A DNA stretch of 64,000 bases, taken from assembly GCA_013138975.1 (NCBI GenBank), contig WTBR01000031.1, positions 1 through 64,000 on the forward strand. The letters are read 5' to 3'. The stretch comes from Bacteroidales bacterium (GTDB lineage: Bacteria > Bacteroidota > Bacteroidia > Bacteroidales > UBA12077). Positions 46,066 through 54,270 of this stretch are shown here, one piece after another; within the stretch, counting starts at the first letter, position 1, and every line of letters starts with the position of its first letter. The notes under the pieces are model-generated. The model did not search any database. It had not been told where the DNA came from and saw nothing but the letters and a program-made list of their open reading frames with translations. The translations under genes and the position numbers were made by a program.

Positions 46066-47391
46066 TTATTCGGGAAATCTTAATATAAAAGTCGATCCTT
46101 GGTTTACTTTAGATATAACTTCAATGTCTATTTTATGATAATTACATATTTTCTTAGATAAAGCTAATCCTAAACCATAACTATCTTTTTTATCATTAGA
46201 GTTTTTATACCTTGAAAATATAAGGGGGATTTTATCGTCTTGTATTCCAATTCCAGTATCGGATATTTTAACAACGAATTGATTATTATTTTTGATGGAT
46301 TCTACTTTTATATGCCCTTTGTCCGTGTATCGAATGGCATTATTTATAAAATTGTAGAATAATGTAAACAGCAAGTTTTCGTTACCATTAATGATAAAAT
46401 CATTGGCATTTAGCTCTAATTTTAATTCAAGTTCTTTAACAGAGATTTTATCTTCAATTTCGTTAATAACATTTTGTATGGTGTTGTTTATATTTACTTC
46501 TTCGCTAAGAATATATTCTTCATTTTCAATTCGCGACATCATTAAAAGAGTTCGAACTAAGTTTGTTAATCGTCGCAGGGTTTTTTTCGACTCGAAAATT
46601 TTAATCATTTCATTTTCAGGCAAATTGTTTTCGTATAAAATATTATCAAGTTTACTTTGGATTATACTTACCGGAGTAAGTAACTCATGCGAAACATTAC
46701 TTATATAATCACGCTCATCATTAAAAGCAAGTTCAATTTTGCGCATAAGCGAATGTATGGTTTCATCGAGATAAGCAAAATCGCTTGTTGATGTTTTTAC
46801 AGAAGTATAATTAAATGAGGAAGGATGATTAGTTAATTTTAATTTTTTTACGATTTTTCCAAATGGTATCAGTAAATATTGAATAACAGATAGATCAAGT
46901 ATAAAAGTTAGTGATATTACGATAATCAGGAATATAAATGTAAACCGTTTTAGATTATGCTCAAAAAGATAAATAGTAGAAATACTTTTACCAATTTCTA
47001 TTAAATAATTGTTTTCATTTTCATTTTCATTGATTGAATAGCTTAGAACCCTGTAATCAACAATTTCTTCTTCAATAATTCGTTGTGAAAATTCAATTAC
47101 ATCAATCAAAGTATCGCTAGCTATTTGTTCTATTGAAATAAATTCTTCCTTTAGAATATTGTAACTTCCAAAGGATTGAAATTCAGCATCTATATCAATA
47201 AAGGTCTCAATCCCTAAACTGTCGATAAGTGCAGATACTTGATCAAGCTTTTGTATTAATATTTGATCTGTTTCATGAATAGAGATGTTACTGACCAACC
47301 AAGGAATCAAAAGCACTAAAACAGTAATAATAAGTGCTTTTGAGAATGCATTAAATATGGCGAGTTTACTTTTAAGTTTTAATTTAATCAT
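46066..47391 (-). CDS. membrane sensor histidine kinase of the two-component operon
   Basis: The 441-residue protein has two membrane helices (about residues 15-40 and 150-172) around a periplasmic sensor part, a HAMP-like linker, the H-box FSHELLTP-type site VSHELLTP (His235) and a HATPase domain (NFINNAIRY, DTGIGI, YGLGLALSK). It resembles CusS/PhoR-type kinases. Its start overlaps the regulator's stop by one base, so the pair is coupled. The signal is unknown; the neighbourhood suggests metal or envelope stress. Confidence 0.88.
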   Translation of the reverse strand: MIKLKLKSKLAIFNAFSKALIITVLVLLIPWLVSNISIHETDQILIQKLDQVSALIDSLGIETFIDIDAEFQSFGSYNILKEEFISIEQIASDTLIDVIEFSQRIIEEEIVDYRVLSYSINENENENNYLIEIGKSISTIYLFEHNLKRFTFIFLIIVISLTFILDLSVIQYLLIPFGKIVKKLKLTNHPSSFNYTSVKTSTSDFAYLDETIHSLMRKIELAFNDERDYISNVSHELLTPVSIIQSKLDNILYENNLPENEMIKIFESKKTLRRLTNLVRTLLMMSRIENEEYILSEEVNINNTIQNVINEIEDKISVKELELKLELNANDFIINGNENLLFTLFYNFINNAIRYTDKGHIKVESIKNNNQFVVKISDTGIGIQDDKIPLIFSRYKNSNDKKDSYGLGLALSKKICNYHKIDIEVISKVNQGSTFILRFPE

Positions 47392-48065
47392 TAATCTTCA
47401 AATTTATAACCAATCCCTCTAACCGTTTTTATTCGGATTGTGTCATCGAATTTAGCTAATTTTTTTCGAATATTCTTAATATGAACATCAATATAATTTG
47501 AGTCGTAATCATCCTCGAAAAAATCACCCCAAATATGTTCAGTAAGTTGTAAACGATCTAAAACCCTGTTTTTATTTAAAACAAGATAGCTTAAAATTTT
47601 ATATTCTTTTTTTGTTAAATCAACACTTTGATCCTTAAATTGTAAATTCCTTTTAGTAGTATCGAGTGAAAAGTCTCCAAATTCAATTATTGACATTTGT
47701 TGTCCGAATTTTCTTCGGGTTATTGCTTGTATTCTCGATAATAATTCGAGTAACGAAAATGGTTTTGGAAGATAATCATCAGCACCTAAATCGAAACCTT
47801 TAATTTTATCTTCTAATTCGCCACGAGCTGTTATTACAATAAAATAAGCCTCAGATTGATATTCTTTGGCCTCTTTAATTAAGTCTAATCCATTGTAATC
47901 GGGTAATCCTATATCGAGTAATACAAAATCGTATGGATTAACAGCAATTAATTCTGAGGCTTCATTTCCTGTATGAGCTAAATCACAATTATACTCTTCC
48001 TTTTCTAGGAATTGTTTAATCTCTGAAGCAAGACTTTTTTCATCTTCTACAATTAAAATTCTCAT
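47391..48065 (-). CDS. OmpR/PhoB-family response regulator
   Basis: The 224-residue protein starts at MRILIVEDEK (48065); a longer open frame upstream adds residues that do not fit the family and lies inside the previous gene. The receiver has the acidic pair ED, the phospho-acceptor Asp51 in LLDIGLPDYNG, and Lys in LPKPF. A winged-helix DNA-binding domain with LTKKEYKILSYL and the end RTVRGIGYKFE follows. Such regulators bind 11-bp-spaced direct repeats; two such sites lie 1.7-2.4 kb upstream, before the Gln/Thr-rich protein genes. Confidence 0.9.
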   Translation of the reverse strand: MRILIVEDEKSLASEIKQFLEKEEYNCDLAHTGNEASELIAVNPYDFVLLDIGLPDYNGLDLIKEAKEYQSEAYFIVITARGELEDKIKGFDLGADDYLPKPFSLLELLSRIQAITRRKFGQQMSIIEFGDFSLDTTKRNLQFKDQSVDLTKKEYKILSYLVLNKNRVLDRLQLTEHIWGDFFEDDYDSNYIDVHIKNIRKKLAKFDDTIRIKTVRGIGYKFED

Positions 48066-48934
48066 TATTTCTTCGAAAAGTTTAAAAACTGTGTTATTGA
48101 AATCATAAATCCTGATTGATTCTCCCAACCCAAAAGTTTATATTTATCTGCAGGAATACGATACAACCAAGAAAAAGACAGGTATGTATTATTTATTCCA
48201 TAGCTGATAGGAATGAATAGATCAATACCTTCGTAAGAGAAAGTGTTGTATGAGAAGCCGTTTGATTGTAAAGCAAGAGCTGTTTCATTCTTTTCTAAGT
48301 CCGTCATATCTTCATAAATCCAGTAATCGGTTCCAAATGTTGCAGATATTGTTGGATTTATTATTAATACATCGGTCTTAAAAAAAACTTTACTCACTTG
48401 CATAGATCTTGATAAGTTGATGTTTAAAAAAGAATTATTGTCTTTGGGCATTAGCAAGTATGAAAAATCAGCTGATAAATAAAACTTTTTTAAGTCTACA
48501 CCCATTGATGCATTTAATGAGTGGTCATAATTTAAACCTTCGAGCATTGTATCTCCTGAGAACCCATGTTTGCTATAATAAAGATCAATATCGAAACCCT
48601 TATTAAAATTCTTTTGAAATCCGGCATCTATACTATAATCATAAGTTTGAGTATTTGCATTAAAGTAATTTGCGTAAGAACCCCCCACGTATATTCCTGA
48701 TTTATTTACATAAGATAGAGTAGTAAAAAGGATAGGGATATTTTCAGTTACGCCAGTTAAATATTCTAGATTATTATTTGTATAACTTGCGTTAATCATT
48801 AAAAAACTAAAATCCTCATTAATAATCGGAGTTGTAGTAGATGTTGTGTCTATTGTATTTTGACTATTGGCATAAAATGGAATTAATAAAAATAAAAGAA
48901 CAATTTTTAAATGATTTAGATTTAGTGATATCAT
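48065..48934 (-). CDS. outer-membrane beta-barrel protein
   Basis: The 289-residue protein has a signal peptide (about residues 1-24). Alternating amphipathic strands with aromatic ends follow (LFTTLSYVNKSGIYVGGSY, FYLSADFSYLLMP, NNTYLSFSWLYRI), ending in an aromatic-rich C-terminus. I recognise no specific family. It is the first gene of the operon with the response regulator and kinase, sharing a one-base overlap, and may report envelope state to them. Confidence 0.65.
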   Translation of the reverse strand: MISLNLNHLKIVLLFLLIPFYANSQNTIDTTSTTTPIINEDFSFLMINASYTNNNLEYLTGVTENIPILFTTLSYVNKSGIYVGGSYANYFNANTQTYDYSIDAGFQKNFNKGFDIDLYYSKHGFSGDTMLEGLNYDHSLNASMGVDLKKFYLSADFSYLLMPKDNNSFLNINLSRSMQVSKVFFKTDVLIINPTISATFGTDYWIYEDMTDLEKNETALALQSNGFSYNTFSYEGIDLFIPISYGINNTYLSFSWLYRIPADKYKLLGWENQSGFMISITQFLNFSKK

Positions 48935-49016
48935 ATTTTCAGATTAAGAGTTTGTTTAATATAAAAAATCAGCCGAAAAAATAGTGCGGTTGATTGATGA
49001 GATAGTGAATGTAAAT

Positions 49017-49041
49017 AATCCCCGGGGATTTCCCGGGGATT
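49017..49041 (-). terminator. GC-rich hairpin after the Gln/Thr repeat protein gene
   Basis: AATCCCCGGG / CCCGGGGATT with a 5-nt loop, directly downstream of the leftward gene. The T run on that strand is weak. Confidence 0.6.
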
Positions 49042-49050
49042 AATGAATGA

Positions 49051-49671
49051 TTATCTTTTGCCACCTCTTTTTTTGCTTACAGCTCCGCTGTTTCTCTTTG
49101 ACATTTGCTTAGCATTTTGCTTTTGCATTTGTGATTGCTGCTTCTGTGCTTTCTTAATTTGGTTTTGATTTTTTTGTGAATTTGGAACAGATTTTACTTG
49201 TTCGCCAGAACCTTCTTTTGTTCTAACCTGTTCTCTTGTTTGAGTTCTGGTTTGATCGCCAGTAGCTTCTTCAGTTCTAACCTGTTCTCTGGTTTGAGTT
49301 CTAGTTTGATCGCCAGTAGCTTCTTCAGTTCTAACTTGTTCTCTTGTTTGAGTTCTAGTTTGATCGCCAGTAGCTTCTTCGGTTCTAACTTGTTCTCTGG
49401 TTTGAGTTTTAGTTTGATCGCCAGTAGCTTTTTCGGTTCTAACTTGTTCTTTTGTTTGAGTTCTGGTTTGATCGCCAGTAGCTTCTTCGGTTCTAATTTG
49501 TTCTCTTGTTTGAGTTTTAGTTTGATCGCCAGTAGCTTCTTCAGTTTTAACTTGCTCTTTGGTTTGAGTTTTGATTTGCAATTGCTCTTGCTCTTTGATT
49601 TCTTCTTGAGCAAATCCTAAGGTAGAAATAGAAAGGATTGCAGCAATTGTTAATGTTTTTTTAAAGTTCAT
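49051..49671 (-). CDS. exported Gln/Thr-rich tandem-repeat protein
   Basis: The 206-residue protein has a signal peptide (about residues 1-21, ending FAQE). Six near-identical 18-residue repeats with the core EQVRTEEATGDQTRTQTR plus a seventh degenerate unit follow, then a very basic Gln/Lys tail (KQQSQMQKQ, SKKRGGKR). It should be disordered or coiled coil. The paralog 230 bases upstream has the same ends but a shorter, irregular TQ-rich middle. The pattern of a shared promoter and strong Shine-Dalgarno points to high, regulated expression. The function is unknown; an envelope-stress or cell-surface role is a guess. Confidence 0.7.
   Translation of the reverse strand: MNFKKTLTIAAILSISTLGFAQEEIKEQEQLQIKTQTKEQVKTEEATGDQTKTQTREQIRTEEATGDQTRTQTKEQVRTEKATGDQTKTQTREQVRTEEATGDQTRTQTREQVRTEEATGDQTRTQTREQVRTEEATGDQTRTQTREQVRTKEGSGEQVKSVPNSQKNQNQIKKAQKQQSQMQKQNAKQMSKRNSGAVSKKRGGKR
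49200..49575. repeat. 54-bp coding tandem repeat, about seven units
   Basis: The repeats encode the 18-residue units of the leftward protein. Because the unit length is a multiple of three and TAA/TAG/TGA are avoided in several frames, two other frames stay open across the array; these are shadows, not genes. The array is a likely site of copy-number change. Confidence 0.85.
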
Positions 49672-49675
49672 AATA

Positions 49676-49682
49676 ACCTCCT
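49676..49682 (-). promoter_or_regulatory. strong Shine-Dalgarno AGGAGGT
   Basis: On the minus strand AGGAGGT lies 4 bases before the spacer to ATG 49671. Such sites are uncommon in Bacteroidota. The same site occurs in the paralog's leader. Confidence 0.7.
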
Positions 49683-49753
49683 GTTTTTTAATTTGACAAT
49701 TTATTAAATTTATTTTTTATTTTCTTGAAATTTATTTTTATCATTTTCTGAAA

Positions 49754-49796
49754 CAAATATAAGAACTCAAAATGAAGCGAAAATGAAGAAATGAAA
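49754..49796 (-). promoter_or_regulatory. promoter and 11-bp direct-repeat operator of the repeat protein gene
   Basis: Minus-strand TATATTTG (49754-49761) fits TAnnTTTG. Just upstream, plus-strand ATGAAG words at 49772 and 49783 are 11 bp apart, with a third ATGAAA at 49791, in the place of a -33 element. The arrangement is conserved before the paralog. OmpR-type regulators bind such repeats; the regulator gene at 47391-48065 is the obvious candidate. Confidence 0.6.
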
Positions 49797-49900
49797 TCTT
49801 GTATTAAATAGTCCCGGAAGCATTGTTTTATTAATTGAATAAGCTATTTATATTTACTTCCGGAACGATTTAAAATTTTACTAAGCAACTAATTTATTTA

Positions 49901-50320
49901 CTACCTTTTTTTTGTTACAGTGCCACTGCTCTTGCTTTTTGACATTTGCTTTGTGTTTTTCTTTTGCATTTTCGATTGTTGCTTTTGTGTTTTTTTAATT
50001 TGATTTTGGTTTTGTTTTGAATCTGGAACAGTTTCTCCTTGCTCTTTTGTTTGAGTACGTATTTGTTCTCCAGTTCCTTCTTCAGTTCTGGTTTGAGTTT
50101 TTGTTTGTTCTTTAGTTTGAGTTTGCAATTGCAATTGCTCTTGAGTTTGAGTTTTTTTCTGTTCTTGAACCTGAGCTTTAGTTTGTATTTGTTCTTTAGT
50201 TTGCTCTTTTAACTGTGTTTTCTTTTGTAATTGCTCTTGCTCTTTGATTTCTTCTTGAGCAAATCCTGCAATCGAAACTGAAAGGATTGCAATAATCAAT
50301 AATGTTTTTTTAAAGTTCAT
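49901..50320 (-). CDS. exported Gln/Thr-rich protein, paralog
   Basis: The 139-residue protein has a signal peptide (about residues 1-21, ending FAQE) and a low-complexity middle of Gln, Thr, Lys and Glu (EQLQLQTQTKEQTKTQTRT). One TGEQIRTQTKEQ unit resembles the 18-residue repeat of its neighbour, and it ends in a basic Ser/Lys-rich tail. It probably shares ancestry and regulation with the neighbour and may represent the state before repeat expansion. Confidence 0.7.
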   Translation of the reverse strand: MNFKKTLLIIAILSVSIAGFAQEEIKEQEQLQKKTQLKEQTKEQIQTKAQVQEQKKTQTQEQLQLQTQTKEQTKTQTRTEEGTGEQIRTQTKEQGETVPDSKQNQNQIKKTQKQQSKMQKKNTKQMSKSKSSGTVTKKR

Positions 50321-50324
50321 AGTA

Positions 50325-50331
50325 ACCTCCT
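50325..50331 (-). promoter_or_regulatory. strong Shine-Dalgarno AGGAGGT, paralog
   Basis: Minus-strand AGGAGGT at the same distance from the start (ATG 50320) as in the neighbouring gene. Confidence 0.7.
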
Positions 50332-50393
50332 GTTTTTTAATTAGACAATTTATTTTTTATTTTCTTGAAATTTATTTTAATCATTTTCTGAAA

Positions 50394-50436
50394 CAAACAT
50401 AAGAACTCAAGATGAAGAGAAAATGAAGAAATGATT
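50394..50436 (-). promoter_or_regulatory. promoter and 11-bp direct-repeat operator of the paralog
   Basis: Minus-strand TATGTTTG (50394-50401) fits TAnnTTTG. Plus-strand ATGAAG words begin at 50412 and 50423, 11 bp apart, with ATGATT at 50431, the same geometry as at 49754-49796. Confidence 0.6.
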
Positions 50437-50465
50437 TAACAGTTTAAATTCTGCAATTTTTTTTA

Positions 50466-50473
50466 TAAATTTG
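50466..50473 (+). promoter_or_regulatory. -7 promoter element of the lipoprotein gene
   Basis: TAAATTTG fits TAnnTTTG and lies 22 bases upstream of ATG 50496. Confidence 0.45.
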
Positions 50474-50495
50474 AGTAAACATAAAAATATAGACA

Positions 50496-50864
50496 ATGAA
50501 AAAGCTAACTTTTTTAATTTTATTGATTAGTATTCTTGGTTTTACCTCCTGTAGTTCAAGTTCGGAAAAAAAAGATTCAACTCAAAAAGAAGAGAAATTA
50601 TCGGCTAGCATTAACGATTGTGATGAATTTTTAGAACATTATGAAAAATGGATTGATGAATATTTAGAAATAATAGACGGTTATTTTAAGAATCCGGCTG
50701 ATGAAAAAATGACGGCACGTTACATGGAGTTAATGCAAGAAGGAATGGAATGGAGTACAAAGTGGGTTGCGCTGGTTGACTGTGCGGATAGTGATGAATA
50801 TGAAAACAGGTTTGAAGAAATATCAAAAAAAGTTGAAAATAAGTTAAAAGATATGGGTTTGTAA
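50496..50864 (+). CDS. small lipoprotein (DUF6591-like)
   Basis: The 122-residue protein has a lipoprotein signal with lipobox GFTSC (Cys19), a Ser/Lys-rich linker and a helical domain with two Cys (NDCDEFLEHYEKW and LVDCADSDEYENRF) that likely form a disulphide. The pattern matches short Bacteroidota lipoproteins labelled DUF6591. It has its own promoter element and terminator. The function is unknown. Confidence 0.65.
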   Translation: MKKLTFLILLISILGFTSCSSSSEKKDSTQKEEKLSASINDCDEFLEHYEKWIDEYLEIIDGYFKNPADEKMTARYMELMQEGMEWSTKWVALVDCADSDEYENRFEEISKKVENKLKDMGL

Positions 50865-50882
50865 ACAAAGAAACCCAATTGT

Positions 50883-50910
50883 AGCCGAGCATTTATGTTC
50901 GGCTTTTTTT
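50883..50910 (+). terminator. rho-independent terminator
   Basis: AGCCGAGC / GTTCGGCT type stem (50883-50904, one wobble) followed by seven T. Confidence 0.8.
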
Positions 50911-50931
50911 ATGTTGATTTCTGATTTGTAT

Positions 50932-51273
50932 TTAGTTCATTACTAATAGCTCATCAATTAAATCTCCTTTTTCATTGAATATATGGGAATAGGTTCCAAG
51001 TTCATAATTAGGCTTGTGTAAAAATATATCAAGAATAACTTCAATAGTTAATTGTGTTGATTTAAAACTTTCAATGTTAATAACAACATTATCTAATTTG
51101 ATTTTTAAATCCTCAGCTTGAATATTCCCAGGAAAGTCTTTTTTGAGATTTTGTTTATCATCCTCTGTAAATGTTTTATGAAGCAATGCTTGAAGGCTGA
51201 TAATTGTTTCATCAATTAATTCTGATTTGCTTTTTTGTGCGAAAACAAGCTTCTCAATTACATCATTGTTCAT
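50932..51273 (-). CDS. small cytosolic protein of unknown function
   Basis: The 113-residue protein has no signal peptide. The sequence is mainly helical in the first half (VIEKLVFAQKSKSELIDETI) and ends in a strand-rich part (YELGTYSHIFNEKGDLIDEL). I recognise no domain. Composition and a clean start support it as a gene. It converges with the lipoprotein gene and sits beside a GPP34 gene on the opposite strand. Confidence 0.5.
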   Translation of the reverse strand: MNNDVIEKLVFAQKSKSELIDETIISLQALLHKTFTEDDKQNLKKDFPGNIQAEDLKIKLDNVVINIESFKSTQLTIEVILDIFLHKPNYELGTYSHIFNEKGDLIDELLVMN

Positions 51274-51636
51274 AGCAGAATAGTTTAAATTTTAAAATAG
51301 TATATAATAGAGAAATGTTGAAGAGTCGAATTTTAAATTAATTGTTCTTCTAATACGAAAAACGACCTTGATTTATTATATTAATGACAAGAAAACTACT
51401 GAATGTTTTGTAGCTTTTATGTTTTATAATTAATTAGATTTTTAGCGTAATCCAATCTCTTTTTATAATTTCCTTGTTGTTTTCCCGATAGGTGCTTGCT
51501 TAGAAAAATATATTCTGTGATTTCAATTTTAACAATATGAGTATTTAGAACCTTTGCGAAATTCGTTTGGTTAATCATTTTTTTTAATTAGTAATTATAT
51601 TTCTTAGTTTTATATGTACTAAAAAAGTTGAGAATT
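51274..51636. other. divergent intergenic region
   Basis: No gene seen; AT-rich, it should hold promoters for the small leftward protein and the GPP34 gene. Confidence 0.35.
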
Positions 51637-52302
51637 ATGCAATTACATCTTTTCGAAAGATTTATTTTGATAACATTAGATCAAAAAAAAGGTCGGTTTT
51701 TAATCGATTCATTATCCTTAAATTATGGAATAGCAGGAGCAATATTACTTGAACTTTCGAAACTGAATAAAATTACATTACAGAATAAGAGGCTAATTGT
51801 TAAAGATTTAGAACCTACCAATAACATTATTCTTGATACTTGCATTAAATTGATAAATAGCTCAAAGAAAAAACGAGGTGCTAAATTCTGGATTTTTAAA
51901 ATAGGTAATAAATCATCAAATTTTAAAAAGATTATTTTAAAAGAATTAATTGAGAATAAAATCTTAAAAATTAATAAAGAAACTTATTTATGGGGATTGA
52001 TGAAATTCTTTAGATATCCTATAATAAATACCAATGAAATTGAAGAATTAACAACTAAGCTAAAAAAAATAGTTTTAGAAGATAAGAAACCAGACATTGA
52101 CGGATTATTATTGCTAAGTTTAATGAACAGTTGTAAACTAATACGAATTCTGTTTATCAAAAAGAAAGAACATAAAGCTGCAAGAAAAAGAATCGAGGAA
52201 TTAACGAGGAATATTGAAATTAGTGAAGATGTACGTCAAACTCTAAAAGAAATACAAACTGCTATAGTTGCAGCTACTTTAACGACTTATGTTAGTCCAT
52301 AA
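51637..52302 (+). CDS. GPP34/GOLPH3-like phosphoinositide-binding-type protein
   Basis: About 221 residues from ATG 51637; a TTG nine bases upstream is the only alternative. The protein starts with LFERFILITLDQKKGR and continues with SLSLNYGIAGAILLELSKLNKI and helical segments to ATLTTYVSP, the layout of the GPP34 family named for the Golgi phosphoprotein. Bacterial members are soluble or membrane-peripheral proteins of unclear role, sometimes with lipid or secondary-metabolite genes. No partner is evident nearby. Confidence 0.7.
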   Translation: MQLHLFERFILITLDQKKGRFLIDSLSLNYGIAGAILLELSKLNKITLQNKRLIVKDLEPTNNIILDTCIKLINSSKKKRGAKFWIFKIGNKSSNFKKIILKELIENKILKINKETYLWGLMKFFRYPIINTNEIEELTTKLKKIVLEDKKPDIDGLLLLSLMNSCKLIRILFIKKKEHKAARKRIEELTRNIEISEDVRQTLKEIQTAIVAATLTTYVSP

Positions 52303-52363
52303 TAATTGTTGTGTGGTATTCAAAATTAGCAAGAATCGGGTTTTTTTAAGACAAAAAGCATGT

Positions 52364-52371
52364 TATTTTTG
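52364..52371 (+). promoter_or_regulatory. -7 promoter element of the alkylation repair pair
   Basis: TATTTTTG fits TAnnTTTG and ends only 5 bases before ATG 52377, so the message would be nearly leaderless. Confidence 0.35.
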
Positions 52372-52376
52372 CATTA

Positions 52377-53216
52377 ATGGAAAATACAAAAGAATACTAT
52401 TATAATAAAGTTGCAAATGCTATTGAATATTTAGAAAGCAACTTTATTAAACAACCGACTTTAGATGATATAGCTAAACAAGTTCATATTAGTCCATATC
52501 ATTTTCAAAAGATATTTACTGAATGGGTTGGTGTATCTCCAAAGAAGTATTTACAATTCCTTAGTATAAGACATGCCAAACAGATTCTAAATCATCAAAC
52601 TTTAGCTGAAACAGCAAATAATACGGGTTTATCGGGCACAGGAAGGTTACACGATATGTTTGTAAATATTGAAGGAATGACACCTGGAGAATATAAGAAT
52701 GGAGGAAAAAAACTAGCAATAAACTATAACTTCTCTGAGTCATACTTTGGAAAAATTCTCATAGCATCGACAACAAAAGGAATTTGTCATATTGGATTCT
52801 CAGGTGAAGGAAAGATTGCAATCTCAGATTTAAGCAGAAGATTTCCCAATGCCTTGATCTATAACAGAAATGATGAAATTCAAAACTCGGCATTAGCTTT
52901 TTTTAATGCTGATTGGAATAATCTTTCTGAAATCAAACTACATTTAAAAGGAACAGAATTTCAATTGAAAGTGTGGGATGCTTTATTGAAGATACCAATG
53001 GGAAGTTTATCGACATACGGTGAAATAGCGCAACATATAGGCAAGCCCAAAGCTTCACGTGCAGTAGGAACTGCGATTGGGAACAATCCCATTGCTCAAT
53101 TAATTCCATGTCACAGAGTTATACAAGCCTCTGGGAATAGTGGACAATATTATTGGGGAAGTGTTCGTAAAAAAGCTATGATAGGGTGGGAAGCAGCAAA
53201 GCTTGAGTCCTTTTAA
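52377..53216 (+). CDS. AraC-type regulator fused to O6-methylguanine-DNA methyltransferase (Ada-like)
   Basis: The 279-residue protein has an AraC/XylS HTH pair (about residues 8-100) and a methyltransferase domain (about 110-275) with the acceptor Cys245 in IPCHRVIQ and YGEIAQHIGKP before it. The Ada N-terminal zinc methylphosphotriester domain is missing, so sensing differs from Ada. It repairs O6-alkylguanine by irreversible transfer to Cys. Eleven bases upstream of the AlkA-like gene, it forms a short alkylation-damage operon. Confidence 0.88.
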   Translation: MENTKEYYYNKVANAIEYLESNFIKQPTLDDIAKQVHISPYHFQKIFTEWVGVSPKKYLQFLSIRHAKQILNHQTLAETANNTGLSGTGRLHDMFVNIEGMTPGEYKNGGKKLAINYNFSESYFGKILIASTTKGICHIGFSGEGKIAISDLSRRFPNALIYNRNDEIQNSALAFFNADWNNLSEIKLHLKGTEFQLKVWDALLKIPMGSLSTYGEIAQHIGKPKASRAVGTAIGNNPIAQLIPCHRVIQASGNSGQYYWGSVRKKAMIGWEAAKLESF

Positions 53217-53227
53217 ATTTTATAAAT

Positions 53228-53881
53228 ATGGGAAACGAGTATTTTATCTATAGCCAAATAGAAATTGATTATCTGAAATCGAAAGACAAAAAACTGGCAG
53301 AAGTTATTGATAAAGTGGGAATGATTCAAAGAGCGGTTATTCCCGATTTATTTGGTGCATTGATAAACTCAATTATAGGGCAGCAAATATCCACGAAAGC
53401 ACATCAAACTATTTGGGAAAGATTTCAGAATTTCTTGGTAACAGTTACACCGAAATCAATTTTGGAACATTCGGACAATGACTTGCAAAGCTTAGGATTA
53501 AGTTTTAGAAAAGTTGAATATATTAAAAATATTGCAGCAAAAGTAGAGGCAAAAGAGCTTGATTTAATAAAACTACAAACGCTAACAGATGAAGAAGTGT
53601 GTGTGGAATTATCAAGTTTAAAAGGTATAGGTATCTGGACTGCGGAAATGATAATGCTTTTCTCAATGCAAAGAAAAAACATAGTAAGTTATGGTGATTT
53701 AGCAATTATAAGAGGTATGCGAATGCTTTATCATCATCGGGAAATAACACCTGAGAAATTTAATAAATATAAAAGAAGATATAGTCCCTGTGGTTCTGTG
53801 GCTAGTCTTTATTTATGGGCAATTGCGGGTGGTGTCATTCCAGAGATGAAAGATTATGCACCACAAAAGAAAAAGAAATGA
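53228..53881 (+). CDS. AlkA-type DNA-3-methyladenine glycosylase
   Basis: The 217-residue protein has the HhH-GPD fold: the hairpin LSSLKGIGIWTAEM and the catalytic Asp157 in SYGDLAIIRGM. It removes alkylated purines from DNA. It is shorter than Escherichia coli AlkA because the N-terminal beta domain is lacking, which is common in Bacteroidota. Its stop overlaps the start of the HAD pseudogene by 4 bases, so the latter was once the third gene of the operon. Confidence 0.88.
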   Translation: MGNEYFIYSQIEIDYLKSKDKKLAEVIDKVGMIQRAVIPDLFGALINSIIGQQISTKAHQTIWERFQNFLVTVTPKSILEHSDNDLQSLGLSFRKVEYIKNIAAKVEAKELDLIKLQTLTDEEVCVELSSLKGIGIWTAEMIMLFSMQRKNIVSYGDLAIIRGMRMLYHHREITPEKFNKYKRRYSPCGSVASLYLWAIAGGVIPEMKDYAPQKKKK

Positions 53882-54248
53882 AGCAAAATACAGTACTTGC
53901 ATTTGATGTTTATGGGACATTAATTAGAGCCTGTCCATAAAGTCCGGTGTTTGATTCAGAAAGTTCGAGATCAAGGCTTGTGAAGTTTTAAAAATCAAGA
54001 GTTTACTTATGTAAATGCTATGTGCTGAGCCTGTCGAAGTAACTGATTTTTAAAACGAGCATAACGCAGATATCGGACTTTATGGACAAACACTAATTAA
54101 TACATTCGAAGTATTATCTAATCCTTTTGACATAATCGGAGCAGCTTATTTTGGCTTAAAGACTATATGGGTGCAAAGAAACGAAAAATCCATTTTTAAC
54201 CAGGGGTAAATTGAACCAGACCATATAATTTCAACTCTTAAGAAATAA
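53878..54248 (+). pseudogene. HAD-family hydrolase gene, disrupted and internally deleted
   Basis: The start MKQNTVLAFDVYGTLI is the motif I end of a type II haloacid dehalogenase-like protein. It is interrupted at 53925 by the MITE-like element. After the element the sequence encodes SNPFDIIGAAYFGLKTIWVQ, the C-terminal HAD motif, then a frameshift and the expected tail IEPDHIISTLKK ending at 54248. About 150 residues of the middle are missing. The gene is therefore doubly broken. Confidence 0.85.
53925..54095. mobile_element. MITE-like element, copy 2 (171 bp), inside the HAD pseudogene
   Basis: The ends TAGAGCCTGTCCATAAAGT and GACTTTATGGACAAACACTA match those of copy 1 at 43981-44126. ATTAAT occurs on both sides (53919-53924 and 54096-54101) and may be a target-site duplication. 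The interior contains a CTGAGCCTGTCGAAGTAACTG word, also seen near 43860. Confidence 0.75.
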
Positions 54249-54270
54249 CAACATTAAATATATAGATAAA

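Noticed and set aside
48066..48128. Longer N-terminus for the response regulator
   Set aside because: The extra residues overlap the upstream gene and do not fit the receiver fold, which begins at MRILIVEDEK.
49200..49575. Possible CRISPR array
   Set aside because: Units are contiguous coding repeats without spacers.
49194..49620. Long open frames on both strands across the 54-bp repeats
   Set aside because: They arise because the repeat unit is a multiple of three and lacks stops; only the leftward frame with a signal peptide makes sense.
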